From contig NZ_AUXV01000001.1 of NCBI RefSeq assembly GCF_001625575.1, positions 62,001-126,000 on the forward strand: 64,000 nt of DNA. Direction: 5' to 3'. The position numbers and the translations under genes were made by a program. Numbering within the stretch: position 1 is the first letter of the stretch; each line of letters begins with the position of its first letter. The notes beneath the pieces were generated by a model, which did no database searches, was not told the DNA's origin, and worked only from the letters and a program-made list of their open reading frames with translations. Positions 8,478 through 16,167 of this stretch are shown here, piece by piece. Origin of the DNA: Pseudoalteromonas luteoviolacea S2607. GTDB taxonomy: Bacteria; Pseudomonadota; Gammaproteobacteria; Enterobacterales; Alteromonadaceae.

Positions 8478-8814
8478 ACAGTTTATCCCAAGCGCTTAAT
8501 TTATGCTTTTTGGCACTATTACAATAATAAGTTGCTGTACATAGCCCCAACATCAAACCACTAAACAAACCAAAAGCAAAAACTTTAGCGATTGAAATGT
8601 CTTCTAAATGCCAAAATGCTAACGCAAACGAGATGGGTATATACCAAGTGGAAGCGATCGCAAAATTCGACAGAAAACTATTGTAATGAAAAGGCACAAT
8701 TTCAACCCCAAGCTTCCTTAGTAGTCTATATGGTGGCGGCATTACGTTAATTTTATTAATTTTTGCTTCCTCAAGCTCTCTTAGTGCCGCTTCAAGCTTT
8801 ATTGAATATGACAT
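8476..8814 (-). CDS. Cassette: small membrane protein, DUF6404-like
   Basis: 112 residues: an amphipathic start MSYSIKLEAALRELEEAKIN, then PPPYRLLRKLGVEIVPFHYN, then two membrane helices (about residues 50-70 and 75-97). This layout, including the RLLRKLG motif and FHYNSF, matches what I recall as DUF6404, a cassette-associated family of unknown role. A clear AGGGAG ribosome binding site precedes the ATG. Confidence 0.65.
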   Translation of the reverse strand: MSYSIKLEAALRELEEAKINKINVMPPPYRLLRKLGVEIVPFHYNSFLSNFAIASTWYIPISFALAFWHLEDISIAKVFAFGLFSGLMLGLCTATYYCNSAKKHKLSAWDKL

Positions 8815-8827
8815 ATATACTCCCTAT

Positions 8828-8851
8828 AGCTAACGCTGTACTAAGTTATAA
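8828..8851 (-). repeat. Possible relic attC
   Basis: AGCTAACGC and GTTATAA are only 24 bases apart. It stands where an attC is expected but may be chance. Confidence 0.25.
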
Positions 8852-8869
8852 GCAACGCTAACACAAATT

Positions 8870-9208
8870 TCACTTGGCCACCGAAAACACACAACCCAAC
8901 GATGGAATAAAAATGCCACACATTGGGGATCTCAGTGAAATGCTTTGTTTTATTTTTAAACCAGAAAGTTGCATAACTGTAGAAGCCACATTTGCTACAT
9001 TTGACCAGTTCCCTGAAGATTTATTAAGCTTTTCCAAATTATCAACCGCATCTGTTTCTGTTTTATCGTTATAAGCTAAGTTATTAATATTTATATGAGT
9101 ATGGCTCACAGTTGTCTGCTCATTTAAAGTCGTATCACCACTCTCTTGTTCATGCGTAACTTCACATGCAAAGACACTTGAGTAACGAGCTTTAGGAACT
9201 GAAAACAC
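8870..9208 (-). CDS. Cassette: hypothetical protein, start unclear, possibly broken
   Basis: 112 residues from a GTG: VFSVPKARYSSVFACEVTHE, then a Thr/Asn/His-rich middle and a C-terminus SPMCGIFIPSLGCVFSVAK. The frame stays open upstream to an in-frame TGA near 9237, and beyond that TGA an ATG starts MHLEHKT, so an N-terminus may have been cut by a nonsense mutation. No family recognised. Confidence 0.35.
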   Translation of the reverse strand: MFSVPKARYSSVFACEVTHEQESGDTTLNEQTTVSHTHININNLAYNDKTETDAVDNLEKLNKSSGNWSNVANVASTVMQLSGLKIKQSISLRSPMCGIFIPSLGCVFSVAK

Positions 9209-9308
9209 TGCCTCAGATAATTGACAGTAACTCTCTCAGGTTTTGTGTTCTAAATGCATCTCAATTCTTTGAAATTCAGTTGCCACACGAGTAGTTAACA
9301 ACACAACC

Positions 9309-9399
9309 ACTTAACCTAAACCATTTTGCTGTCAACACTTAATCTGACTCAAGTCGCATGTGCCAAGCGTTGCGAATATGCTGAACTTTACTGTTATGT
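9309..9399 (-). repeat. Degenerate attC site
   Basis: Boxes ACTTAAC and GTTATGT, 91 bases. The right box overlaps the stop codon of the VOC gene, the usual arrangement here. Confidence 0.4.
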
Positions 9400-9815
9400 T
9401 ACCTTTTCGCCATTGGATGGTCTGAGTTTAATTGAAGCAAATCCCACAAGTTTCCATACAGGTCTTCAAACACAGCTACCGTTCCATAGTCTTGCTCTGC
9501 TGGCTCTCGAACGAAATTAATACCAATAGATTTCATACGTTCAAAGTCCCGCCAGAAATCGTCGGTATTTAGGAACAAAAATACTCGGCCACCAGCTTGG
9601 TTTCCAATAAAGTCATGCTGCTCTGGTTTAGATGCTTTAGCAAGCAATAGAGTAACACCATGAGAGTTAGGCGGGGCGACAATCACCCAACGTTTATCTT
9701 GCTCAGGTTGGTAGGTATCTTCGATAAGCTCAAATTTGAGTTTGTTTACGTAAAAATCTATTGCTTCATCGTAGTCTTTTACAACCAAGGCTATATGGAC
9801 AATATTCTGTTTCAT
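9399..9815 (-). CDS. Cassette: VOC (glyoxalase/bleomycin-resistance fold) protein
   Basis: 138 residues. MKQNIVHIALVVKDYDEAID is the typical start with the first metal-ligand His, followed by FYVNKLKFELIEDTYQPEQD. The second half repeats the fold (FLFLNTDDFWRDFERMKSIG) and ends VAVFEDLYGNLWDLLQ with the conserved Glu/Asp and GNxWDL. Such proteins are metal-dependent lyases, dioxygenases or antibiotic-binding proteins; substrate unknown. AAGGA before the ATG at 9815 decides the start over an upstream extension. Confidence 0.8.
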   Translation of the reverse strand: MKQNIVHIALVVKDYDEAIDFYVNKLKFELIEDTYQPEQDKRWVIVAPPNSHGVTLLLAKASKPEQHDFIGNQAGGRVFLFLNTDDFWRDFERMKSIGINFVREPAEQDYGTVAVFEDLYGNLWDLLQLNSDHPMAKR

Positions 9816-10049
9816 AGTGTTCCTTATTGAAGAATCGAAATCACCTAAAAAACCGGTATAGAACTTACCTGTTGCAAATGATTCACGAGCTAGCATTCGG
9901 TCTTTGTAATTTTCTAAAATTGAATATTTAAGCCAACCATTATTAAATCAGCTTTCTCTTGCTTTTGGCTGATACCAATGGAGTAAGTAAACTGAGGCTC
10001 TTTTCGCTTTCCATTACGTTAATAACGTGACAGCCAAACGCTTCGTAAA
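9816..10049. other. Non-coding leader upstream of the VOC gene
   Basis: 234 bases with no convincing gene. Because it lies within one cassette, upstream of its gene, it could hold a private promoter, but I cannot point to one with confidence. Confidence 0.25.
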
Positions 10050-10110
10050 ATATAACGCTTAGCTAATGGGCAATTTTTGTTTGTTCAATTGAGCACCTTA
10101 TTTGTTGCGA
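10050..10110 (-). repeat. Degenerate attC site
   Basis: Boxes ATATAACGC and GTTGCGA, 61 bases, with weak arms. Confidence 0.45.
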
Positions 10111-10117
10111 CATTTAA

Positions 10118-10555
10118 TTAAATTCGCCCAAATTTAGCATCATTAAGCTTTTTTGCAATATCAAAAGATGACTCATAAAAAACACTTACATTAAGCTGTA
10201 AATAGGAATTTGAAAAGCCGGTGAATAGACTGTGCTTTAAACTTCTCTCACTAGCTTTATCGCGCTTTAAATTAATAACTATATAATTACTAGCGAGTTT
10301 CCCACAATCTATATCTGAAATATCATTCCAGGGTATAAAACCTTTATATTTATATGTTTGAAAAGTCGGATGCTTTAATCCGCTTTTACATGCGACTAAA
10401 GGCTGAAAAAAGGAGTTTTTAAGCATGTATAATATATAACTGGGTATTATTGAAACTACAAATAAAAAAATGGCTAATAGATAGTACTCCAACAAGAAAG
10501 CGACGTGGGCAAAATATGCAATAGTACATGTTGCAAACATAAACATGAAAGACAA
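10118..10555 (-). CDS. Cassette: small membrane protein
   Basis: About 145 residues from a TTG, with two membrane helices in the first 45 residues (TIAYFAHVAFLLEYYLLAIF and following) and a cytosolic beta-rich domain containing YKGFIPWNDISDIDCGK and NYIVINLKR, which looks PH-like. The frame is open another ~16 codons upstream (KSITIKPSKLLVY) but offers no standard start there, so the true start is unsure. Confidence 0.55.
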   Translation of the reverse strand: MSFMFMFATCTIAYFAHVAFLLEYYLLAIFLFVVSIIPSYILYMLKNSFFQPLVACKSGLKHPTFQTYKYKGFIPWNDISDIDCGKLASNYIVINLKRDKASERSLKHSLFTGFSNSYLQLNVSVFYESSFDIAKKLNDAKFGRI

Positions 10556-10612
10556 AAGATAAACAAGAAGCTTTGATGGTTTAATGGTTATTGACTTTAC
10601 TTACTCTCTAAC

Positions 10613-10721
10613 AACTAACATCGCGTTAAACGGCAAAGAAATGCTTGCTAAACTGTGTAGCAAATCGGAACTGAGCAAGCATTACAGTGTAAAAATATCC
10701 CTAATAATTAGATTGTTAGCT
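10613..10721 (-). repeat. attC site
   Basis: Boxes AACTAAC and GTTAGCT, 109 bases, with ATCGCGTTAAACGGC in the left arm. Confidence 0.8.
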
Positions 10722-11199
10722 ATGCCGTACGCTCCACTCTGAAACTGTAACAACCGTAAGCAGCATATCTTGCAATTACAAAGCTTACCTTTTCATTGCT
10801 TAAAAACTCTTCAAGATCTGATTCTGCTTGCTCAGGTGACGTCAATTTTGCGTCTAATATACGCTCATTAACACAGTAAGCTTTTAGCACAAATGTATGA
10901 CCTAAATAATCAGTTTCAGATCCATTTGGCAATGGCAGTTTGTTACTATCAAATTCCTCACTCTCCGAGTTTGCCAACACGAAAATTGGACCATATTCTT
11001 TATACGGGCCTGTTTTTGTGAAAGGACAATAACTGGCCAATATTAATTTTTCACCAACCTTAGCACCACGAAGTACATCTCGACATGGCTCTCCACCTTT
11101 TGCTTCCATTATCTCTACAGGTTGATTTTGATCATCTATACCGAAATTTCTAACTTTATCTAAGAAATCCGATCTTATAGGTACTACTTTATACTTCAT
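10720..11199 (-). CDS. Cassette: DUF1203 protein
   Basis: 159 residues. CRDVLRGAKVGEKLILASYC, then PFTKTGPYKEYGPIFVLANS is the core of DUF1203: a Cys-R-x-L segment, the GE-x-L strand, YxPF and PYxExGPIFV. The C-terminal half (YCVNERILDAKLT, then YAAYGCYSF) also fits. Function unknown. The ATG at 11199 has an AAGGTG ribosome binding site, so a longer frame that runs into attC is not the start. Confidence 0.75.
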   Translation of the reverse strand: MKYKVVPIRSDFLDKVRNFGIDDQNQPVEIMEAKGGEPCRDVLRGAKVGEKLILASYCPFTKTGPYKEYGPIFVLANSESEEFDSNKLPLPNGSETDYLGHTFVLKAYCVNERILDAKLTSPEQAESDLEEFLSNEKVSFVIARYAAYGCYSFRVERTA

Positions 11200-11213
11200 T
11201 TGACACCTTAAAT

Positions 11214-11309
11214 AACTAACACCCTTGTAAACGGTACAAAATAGCAAGCTAAAATTGAGAGCGCAGCGGGCACAGCCTGCTGTTTTGTGTCCGATTTGGC
11301 AACTTTATA
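11214..11309 (-). repeat. attC site
   Basis: Left box AACTAAC; the right box is eroded (CTTTATAA). Arms ATAGCAAGCTAAAATTGAG and CAGCCTGCTGTTTTGTGTCC are well kept. Confidence 0.7.
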
Positions 11310-11317
11310 ATAAGTCA

Positions 11318-11632
11318 TTAATCCCATAAGTGAATATAATACTTAGCAAACAGATCCAAACCGCTTTGTACCGTTGGGCTTTTGGAGTTACCTTCAAGCA
11401 CATTCTGAAAAGCAAGCTGTATTGCTTTTAATACGCCTAGCCACTCTTCACGTAACAATTCGATTTCCTGATCCGATAGTCCCGCCACATCCGTGCTAAT
11501 TGGTTTGCCTAACAACCATGTTGGTATAGCGACACCTTCTAGGGCGAACTTCTCGATATAGTCATCCAATCTGGGAACCATAAACTTTGCTATATCGTTT
11601 TTTAAATAAAACCACTCATTACTTTGAGACAT
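11318..11632 (-). CDS. Cassette: hypothetical helical protein
   Basis: 104 residues from the second Met (MSQSNEWFYLKND); an upstream ATG at 11650 almost touches attC and lacks a ribosome binding site. LSDQEIELLREEWLGVLKAI and QSGLDLFAKYYIHLWD suggest a helical bundle. No family recognised. Confidence 0.55.
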   Translation of the reverse strand: MSQSNEWFYLKNDIAKFMVPRLDDYIEKFALEGVAIPTWLLGKPISTDVAGLSDQEIELLREEWLGVLKAIQLAFQNVLEGNSKSPTVQSGLDLFAKYYIHLWD

Positions 11633-11654
11633 ATACTCTATCGCTGACATTGGC

Positions 11655-11768
11655 TTATAACGCTCCGCTAACCCGAGACAAATGCAGAGGTTGCCTTGTG
11701 ATAAAATGTGCGAAGTGAATCACTACGCAACAGCAGTGCTTAGCGTCGGTTTAAGCGGTTTGTTATGT
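11655..11768 (-). repeat. attC site
   Basis: Boxes TTATAACGC and GTTATGT, 114 bases. The right box contains the stop codon of the gene to its left. Confidence 0.75.
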
Positions 11769-12020
11769 GTTTGTAGCTCGATTTACAGCTTCCATTAATT
11801 GCTCGTCATACATCAATGTATCATCGTCTTGACCAGCTTCAATCCTCTTTTCTGCCTCTTCTATCATTTCTGACCTAGCTATATTTTGATTAATATAAGT
11901 TGCAACCATTAAGTCCGTTAATTCAGGAATCGGGATTTCCCAAGACTCTTTGCATCGTTGTACTAAGCCTGAAGAATGATCCCCAGAAAGTAGGCCGACT
12001 ATATCTCTAACTGATTTCAT
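11763..12020 (-). CDS. Cassette: hypothetical small acidic protein
   Basis: 85 residues: MKSVRDIVGLLSGDHSSGLV, then IPELTDLMVATYINQNIARS and a charged helical C-terminus. The stop TAA is supplied by the attC box. The size and charge are like immunity proteins of polymorphic toxins, but I see no diagnostic motif. Confidence 0.55.
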   Translation of the reverse strand: MKSVRDIVGLLSGDHSSGLVQRCKESWEIPIPELTDLMVATYINQNIARSEMIEEAEKRIEAGQDDDTLMYDEQLMEAVNRATNT

Positions 12021-12029
12021 ACGATTTAC

Positions 12030-12142
12030 ACATAACGCCGCCTTAAATGGTGAGTAATTGTTGGCTAAAATGTAAAGCGTAGAGGAACCGAGCCAACTAT
12101 TACGAATCCAACTTTAAGACTTTATTAGTTGCCTTGTAATCT
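12030..12142 (-). repeat. attC site
   Basis: Boxes ACATAACGCC and GTAATCT (one change from GTTATCT), 113 bases. Confidence 0.7.
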
Positions 12143-12148
12143 GACTTT

Positions 12149-13168
12149 TCATCTATTAGCCCAGCTATTCCATGAAGGTTGACAAGTTGTAGGCTCTCCG
12201 AGATCCTCTATCTCGCCTAGAGCGTCTTCAGCATACTCGTAGCCTAGTGTTTTCGCCTTGTTTAACCAATTCATTCCTGTTTCCTTTTCACCAGTACAAA
12301 AATAAAACTCACCTATCCAACCAGCAGCTTCTGAGTGTTCATTTTTTGCTGCCCATAAATAATATTTAACAGACTCACCAGAATTCTTTTCTTCTAATAA
12401 TTTACCTAATTGGTAGCCTGCTTCAGGGGTCTTATGCACTTTAACTAAATGCTTTAACAACAAAGTACTTCTTTCAAAATCTTTACTTAATTTGGAATTT
12501 TTTACCCCTAGATTTAAAGAGCTATGCTGCGAGTAATAGTATCTCCCTCTGGAAAAAACACTAGCCAAATCTAGAACTTGCTGCTCACTTAACTTTTCAT
12601 GATTTTGATATAGTTTATTAATAGTAAGAATAAAATCATCTTTACTATTGTTACCTTTAATTTTATTTAATAACTCTTTCGCCTTTGGAAAACCATTATC
12701 ATGTAACAACTCAGCTAAAGCGATTGCCTGCATCTTTTCTTCTTCACTTTTCAATGCGCTCGAGTTTACATAAGAGTTAACAATAGAAAACATCGCTAAA
12801 GGGTAACCATTATTTGCTGATTTATCTATCCAATATTCAGCTTCTTTTTGCATTTCCAAATTCGATTCTTTATTGTAGGCAAGGCCTAATACAAATTTCC
12901 CCCAAACAAATTGGGCTTGTGGATTTCCATTATCAGCTAACTTTTTCAAATAGATAGCTTCACTTGACGGTTTGTCTTTAGTTCCAAATTCATGACTAAA
13001 GTTTGTTCCAAATAATATTGCCATATCTGTATTACCTTTTTCGAATGTAAAACAAGTATCCACAATACTTTTGACATTAGTGCCTTTCAATTGATTTAAG
13101 CAATCACTCTCTGCATAAGCATCAACCGTAAATAAGGAAACACAAAGAATAGCAAGATATTTATACAT
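12149..13168 (-). CDS. First cassette of array A: exported Sel1-like repeat protein
   Basis: 339 residues with a signal peptide ending near AYA-ES (residues 1-19). Repeated helical pairs such as ADNGNPQAQFVWGKFVLG, ANNGYPLAMFSIVNS, EAGYQLGKLLEEK and EHSEAAGWIGEFYFCTGE are Sel1/TPR-like repeats, usually protein-protein scaffolds in the periplasm. Several Cys pairs suggest disulfides. It is the cassette nearest attI-A, the position read best from the candidate Pc promoter. The length is large for a cassette. Confidence 0.7.
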   Translation of the reverse strand: MYKYLAILCVSLFTVDAYAESDCLNQLKGTNVKSIVDTCFTFEKGNTDMAILFGTNFSHEFGTKDKPSSEAIYLKKLADNGNPQAQFVWGKFVLGLAYNKESNLEMQKEAEYWIDKSANNGYPLAMFSIVNSYVNSSALKSEEEKMQAIALAELLHDNGFPKAKELLNKIKGNNSKDDFILTINKLYQNHEKLSEQQVLDLASVFSRGRYYYSQHSSLNLGVKNSKLSKDFERSTLLLKHLVKVHKTPEAGYQLGKLLEEKNSGESVKYYLWAAKNEHSEAAGWIGEFYFCTGEKETGMNWLNKAKTLGYEYAEDALGEIEDLGEPTTCQPSWNSWANR

Positions 13169-13170
13169 AA

Positions 13171-13215
13171 TATTAATTTAACTCGAAGCTCTAAGGGAAA
13201 CTAAAATATTACTCT
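13171..13215 (-). other. Candidate attI-A junction
   Basis: Next to the first cassette start there is an ATTTAAC box (13188 region) and then sequence that matches the leader at 31.6 kb from TATTACTCTACGACAAAAGT onward. I place attI-A here from the homology with attI-B; the exact crossover base is not certain because about 25 extra bases separate the two. Confidence 0.4.
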
Positions 13216-13238
13216 ACGACAAAAGTAGCATAACCACA

Positions 13239-13252
13239 GCAGATTTATCTGC
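13239..13252. promoter_or_regulatory. Leader palindrome, copy A
   Basis: GCAGATTTATCTGC. The equivalent position in copy B is also a palindrome although its bases differ (see findings). It lies between the candidate Pc and attI. Confidence 0.4.
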
Positions 13253-13272
13253 CGCATCACAACGACTACCCA

Positions 13273-13301
13273 TGTATACGTTTTATTATGTCCAACCATA
13301 A
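13273..13301 (-). promoter_or_regulatory. Candidate Pc promoter of array A
   Basis: On the minus strand TTATGG, 17 bases, TATACA, pointing into the cassettes. Copy B has TTACGG, 16 bases, TATACA at the same place. It is chosen for its position and conservation, not proven. Confidence 0.35.
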
Positions 13302-13481
13302 CAATAACTTGAATAGATGTCACCAACTCACAATTGATAAAAGTACGTCAAATGCCGCATAACAATGCTAATTGGCAAATCACACTCACTGCACATATAC
13401 TGATATAAATAATCCAAATATAATTTGATAATAAATCGCTATTTTTATCTATGACCTAAGCGCATATGTATACACAAAGGT

Positions 13482-13777
13482 ATGCCAAAAGCACTTGGCG
13501 AAGAGGCTGTAGGGCAATATTTAAGTCACCTAGCTAATCAACAAAACCTGACTGCAATCACACAAGCGCAGCCGCTCAATGCACTTTTATACATGTACAA
13601 AGAGATTATTAAGCGGCCGCTGAGTTTAGAGTTTAAGATTAATAACAGTGGTCGCTACCAAAAGCTACCTGTTGTGCTCACAGAGCAAGAAATCGCAACA
13701 TTGCTTACACATTTCCCTCATCAGCATTTGCTGCTTCTATGTTGCCAGTGTTCCATTCTTAGCAATTATTTTCATAG
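13482..13777 (+). pseudogene. intI: Integron integrase remnant A (5' part only)
   Basis: The translation EEAVGQYLSHLANQQNLTAI, then TQAQPLNALLYMYKEIIKRP, then YQKLPVVLTEQEIATLLTHF and PHQHLLLL is the N-terminal SAM-like domain and the start of the catalytic domain of IntI tyrosine recombinases (compare the family pattern EVExFLSHLA, NQALxALLFLYKEVL, LPVVLTxxEV). About 70 bases that copy B still has are missing near the start (join after CCAAAAG), removing the usual YLYWI segment. The gene is cut at ~13778 by an attC, so the catalytic Arg/His/Tyr residues and the IntI-specific patch are gone. It is divergent from the array, as expected. Confidence 0.85.
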
Positions 13778-13846
13778 GTTTACGCCCAAAGCAGCACGCG
13801 TTAGCGCGCCCAGACCGCTGGGCGATGCTGCCTTTGCTTGTTAAAT
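13778..13846 (-). repeat. attC joined to the truncated intI-A
   Basis: Right box GTTAAAT is normal; the left box is GTTTACG (damaged). Arms GCAGCACGCG and TGCTGCC. Its left end abuts the intI-A reading frame, so this is the junction where array B meets integron A. Confidence 0.6.
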
Positions 13847-14059
13847 GCTCGTGCAAAAAAATGCATTATATTCATTAATGCCGTCTCTAATTGTACTAAA
13901 TAAATCGTCTGTATCTCTTCGAAAGAAGAAATCGGCACCCGGCTTTTCAATAAGTACCGTTTTCTTTTTTTGAGACCGTTCTCCATCCCATTTTATAAAC
14001 ACAAAAGCTCCATCATCTTGTATCTGTTCTAGTTTAGATAACAGGTTTTCTAGTTCCAT
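13841..14059 (-). CDS. Cassette: hypothetical small protein
   Basis: 72 residues: MELENLLSKLEQIQDDGAFV, then FIKWDGERSQKKKTVLIEKP, then ADFFFRRDTDDLFSTIRDGI. An AGGA ribosome binding site is present. It looks like a recurring cassette family of unknown function. The last residues follow a run of seven A, so the C-terminus may be frameshifted. Confidence 0.6.
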   Translation of the reverse strand: MELENLLSKLEQIQDDGAFVFIKWDGERSQKKKTVLIEKPGADFFFRRDTDDLFSTIRDGINEYNAFFCTSI

Positions 14060-14078
14060 GGTTAATCCTATTTAAGAC

Positions 14079-14110
14079 ATTTAACGCCGGAATGTACGGC
14101 CTTGTTATAT
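14079..14110 (-). repeat. Mini-attC (32 bases)
   Basis: Boxes ATTTAAC and GTTATAT with only 18 bases between, GCCG and CGGC still facing each other. Confidence 0.55.
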
Positions 14111-14533
14111 TTTTTCACACTCTGTTGTATCTATCGGGAATCTAGCTATTTCTTTGTGGTTCATATCCATGTAACTGTACTTAACAACAATTGCCATTTT
14201 TATAAATTCAGACATAGACTCACTTGTACAAACCGCATTCACTAAATTAGGTTTCATATTTTCTTGGAATTTTGGAAAATCCATATCCGCTACTTCGTAG
14301 TTAATTAGTTTATATTTATATGTAAAAGTTTTATTGAAACCAACCGTTGAAACAAGATGTGTATCATTGTCCACAACCATAGGCAGGTTAACATTGATGG
14401 TATTAGCTGTTTCAATTAAAATTTCTGTGTAATCATCGGGTTTTGAAAAGATGCCACTTACAGCCCACTTTCCAATTATCGCACCACCAATAGCGCAAAT
14501 TATTATGAATGCATTTGTGCCAAACTTTTGCAA
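14105..14533 (-). CDS. Cassette: N-terminally anchored hypothetical protein
   Basis: 142 residues from a TTG. One membrane segment (about residues 8-27, AFIIICAIGGAIIGKWAVSG), then an extracytoplasmic domain with ETANTINVNLPMVVDNDTHL and a Lys/Ile-rich C-terminus. There is no ATG in frame near the start, and the upstream attC is nearly absent, so the 5' end may have been deleted. Confidence 0.5.
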   Translation of the reverse strand: MQKFGTNAFIIICAIGGAIIGKWAVSGIFSKPDDYTEILIETANTINVNLPMVVDNDTHLVSTVGFNKTFTYKYKLINYEVADMDFPKFQENMKPNLVNAVCTSESMSEFIKMAIVVKYSYMDMNHKEIARFPIDTTECEKI

Positions 14534-14547
14534 TGCGTTTGTTAGCC
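14519..14547 (-). repeat. Mini-attC (29 bases)
   Basis: GCCAAAC to GTTAGCC with GCAATGCGTTT between. It overlaps the start of the gene on its left. Confidence 0.4.
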
Positions 14548-14548
14548 G

Positions 14549-15112
14549 TTACTGCTCTCCGATTAATTTAATATCCGATACATAAATACCGAGAAATGAA
14601 GTTGTTGTTACTACAATGGCATCATAAGGGTTTGCTGATAAGGTATTGTAGTACTCCTCAGTTATACAATAATCAAAGTTATATGCCTTGATAGACTCAA
14701 GTGCTAAATAAAATTTGCATGGACCGCTTCGGGTCATTTTCTTTTTTACAACAACATCCTCAACATACACATTTGAGCCAATTAAAAAATTAGCTAATTT
14801 AGGAAAACTTATAGCGAAACTAATCCAAAGCTCAACAAACATTAGTATTGGTAATAAAAAATAGATCACCAATCTTTGATGAATTTTCAGATAGCCAAAA
14901 TAAATACGCCCAGTATTTATCGACTTTAAAGTTAAAATACACAGAAAAGCCGTCAAAAAAAACGAAATAAATATAGCTATTGTTTGAACCATTTCACTGC
15001 TTATGAACTGATTAGAAAAAACACCAATAATAGCTCCAAACTGAACCATTAAGAACAAGGAAAATAGAAACTTTGTTTTGGTTGAGGGTTTAGACTCTCG
15101 AATTACAGCCAT
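14549..15112 (-). CDS. Cassette: integral membrane protein, about four helices
   Basis: 187 residues from the ATG at 15112, chosen for its AAAGGAT ribosome binding site. Hydrophobic segments at about residues 15-35, 41-60, 78-100 and near 160. The C-terminal part contains a GPCKFYLALESI stretch. No family recognised. Confidence 0.6.
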   Translation of the reverse strand: MAVIRESKPSTKTKFLFSLFLMVQFGAIIGVFSNQFISSEMVQTIAIFISFFLTAFLCILTLKSINTGRIYFGYLKIHQRLVIYFLLPILMFVELWISFAISFPKLANFLIGSNVYVEDVVVKKKMTRSGPCKFYLALESIKAYNFDYCITEEYYNTLSANPYDAIVVTTTSFLGIYVSDIKLIGEQ

Positions 15113-15125
15113 ACAATCCTTTAAC

Positions 15126-15195
15126 AACTAACGTCTCATTAAGTGGCGAGATACAGAGGTACGGTCGCGAGCCAACTGTTACACGTCCGTTTAAA
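15126..15195 (-). repeat. attC site (short)
   Basis: Boxes AACTAAC and GTTTAAA, 70 bases; arms ACGTCTCATTAAG and GTTACACGTCC. Confidence 0.6.
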
Positions 15196-15206
15196 TAAAT
15201 GACTGC

Positions 15207-15563
15207 TTATATACCGGTTTCTTTGTGTTCACTAAACCTTTCGTACCAACCATCTTCAGTGAATAACTCACCTTGTAAACAATCTGATTTTTTAGCGATA
15301 TTATCACCATTTACCAAAATAGCTAACTCACACTGTGCTTCTTCAACTGCAAATAAAAAATCGTGGATACCGGTATCAATGCACTTAGTCACTAGGCGAT
15401 TTATTATTTGTAATTGTGACTCAGTAAATTGCGACAACCCTTTCGTAAGCTCTAGACAATCTTCGGACTTGATCGTACCAGTTTCGATATCTAAGCAACG
15501 ATTTAGCGCAGAATCTCGTAAATCTTCTGCTATTAATTTACCAAATTTATCTAGACTGCTCAT
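15207..15563 (-). CDS. Cassette: hypothetical acidic protein
   Basis: 118 residues from the ATG at 15563 (AAGGT ribosome binding site): MSSLDKFGKLIAEDLRDSAL, then LTKGLSQFTESQLQIINRLV and HDFLFAVEEAQCELAILVNG. Largely helical and acidic. A longer upstream frame is only attC read through. Unknown function; it looks like an immunity-type protein but lacks proof. Confidence 0.6.
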   Translation of the reverse strand: MSSLDKFGKLIAEDLRDSALNRCLDIETGTIKSEDCLELTKGLSQFTESQLQIINRLVTKCIDTGIHDFLFAVEEAQCELAILVNGDNIAKKSDCLQGELFTEDGWYERFSEHKETGI

Positions 15564-15579
15564 CGATAGTACCTTAGGT

Positions 15580-15681
15580 GCATAACGCCGCGTTAAACGG
15601 CTAAGTAATCGTTGGCTAAAATGTAAAGGGACGTGAAACCAGCCAACTGAGTTTTGTCCGCTTTTAAACAGTTTGTTATGT
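15580..15681 (-). repeat. attC site
   Basis: Boxes GCATAACGCC and GTTATGT, 102 bases, a well preserved member of the family with GCGTTAAACGGC. Confidence 0.88.
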
Positions 15682-15685
15682 GAAT

Positions 15686-16060
15686 TTACTCGATTTCCCA
15701 TTCTGAAATTTCATCGACGGGTCGTGGCATTCTACCCTCTAACCATTCAGCACAAGTTCCTGGCCTAAAATCCATATTTTCACATTCTATTACCCAAGAT
15801 AAGAACTCTTCAGGGCCTCCATTCATGTATGGTGGTGGCGACACAGGGTAAAAAGATGTTGGAAGCCTCTCATCTAATAATAAATAATTTAGGACATGGC
15901 CTAATTCTTGGATTGTATTCCACGCTAAATGATGAGTTGTATCAATGGTGAATTTAACCCACCAACTTTCGCTCTCTTCTGAGCCATGTGCTATTTCACC
16001 AGTGACCGCTGGTACTTTTTCTAAAAACTCGGTTAATTTTGTAAATGCTCGACTATCCAT
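15686..16060 (-). CDS. Cassette: hypothetical protein
   Basis: 124 residues: MDSRAFTKLTEFLEKVPAVT, then WWVKFTIDTTHHLAWNTIQE, FYPVSPPPYMNGGPEEFLSW and a C-terminus EISEWEIE. Aromatic-rich and acidic, with the look of a compact single-domain protein. I do not recognise it. Confidence 0.6.
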   Translation of the reverse strand: MDSRAFTKLTEFLEKVPAVTGEIAHGSEESESWWVKFTIDTTHHLAWNTIQELGHVLNYLLLDERLPTSFYPVSPPPYMNGGPEEFLSWVIECENMDFRPGTCAEWLEGRMPRPVDEISEWEIE

Positions 16061-16065
16061 AATTC

Positions 16066-16167
16066 ACATAACGCCCTGTTAATAGGCAAACTTATCTGAG
16101 TTGATTTTTGCCTGCGAAGCAAAAAGTGAAGAAGTTACATTTATCTTATTAAACAGATTGTTAGGCT
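16066..16167 (-). repeat. attC site
   Basis: Boxes ACATAACGCC and GTTAGGC, 102 bases. The inner arm is divergent (ATTTTTGCCTGCGAAGC). Confidence 0.75.

Noticed and set aside
9326..9520. Plus-strand frame opposite the VOC gene
   Set aside because: It is the complementary shadow of the VOC coding sequence and an attC.
13482..13844. intI-A as a functional small protein of 120 residues
   Set aside because: It lacks the catalytic domain, has an internal deletion and its tail is attC sequence.
13801..13986. Minus-strand frame overlapping the last cassette of array B
   Set aside because: It lies in a different phase of the better supported 72-residue gene and ends in attC sequence.
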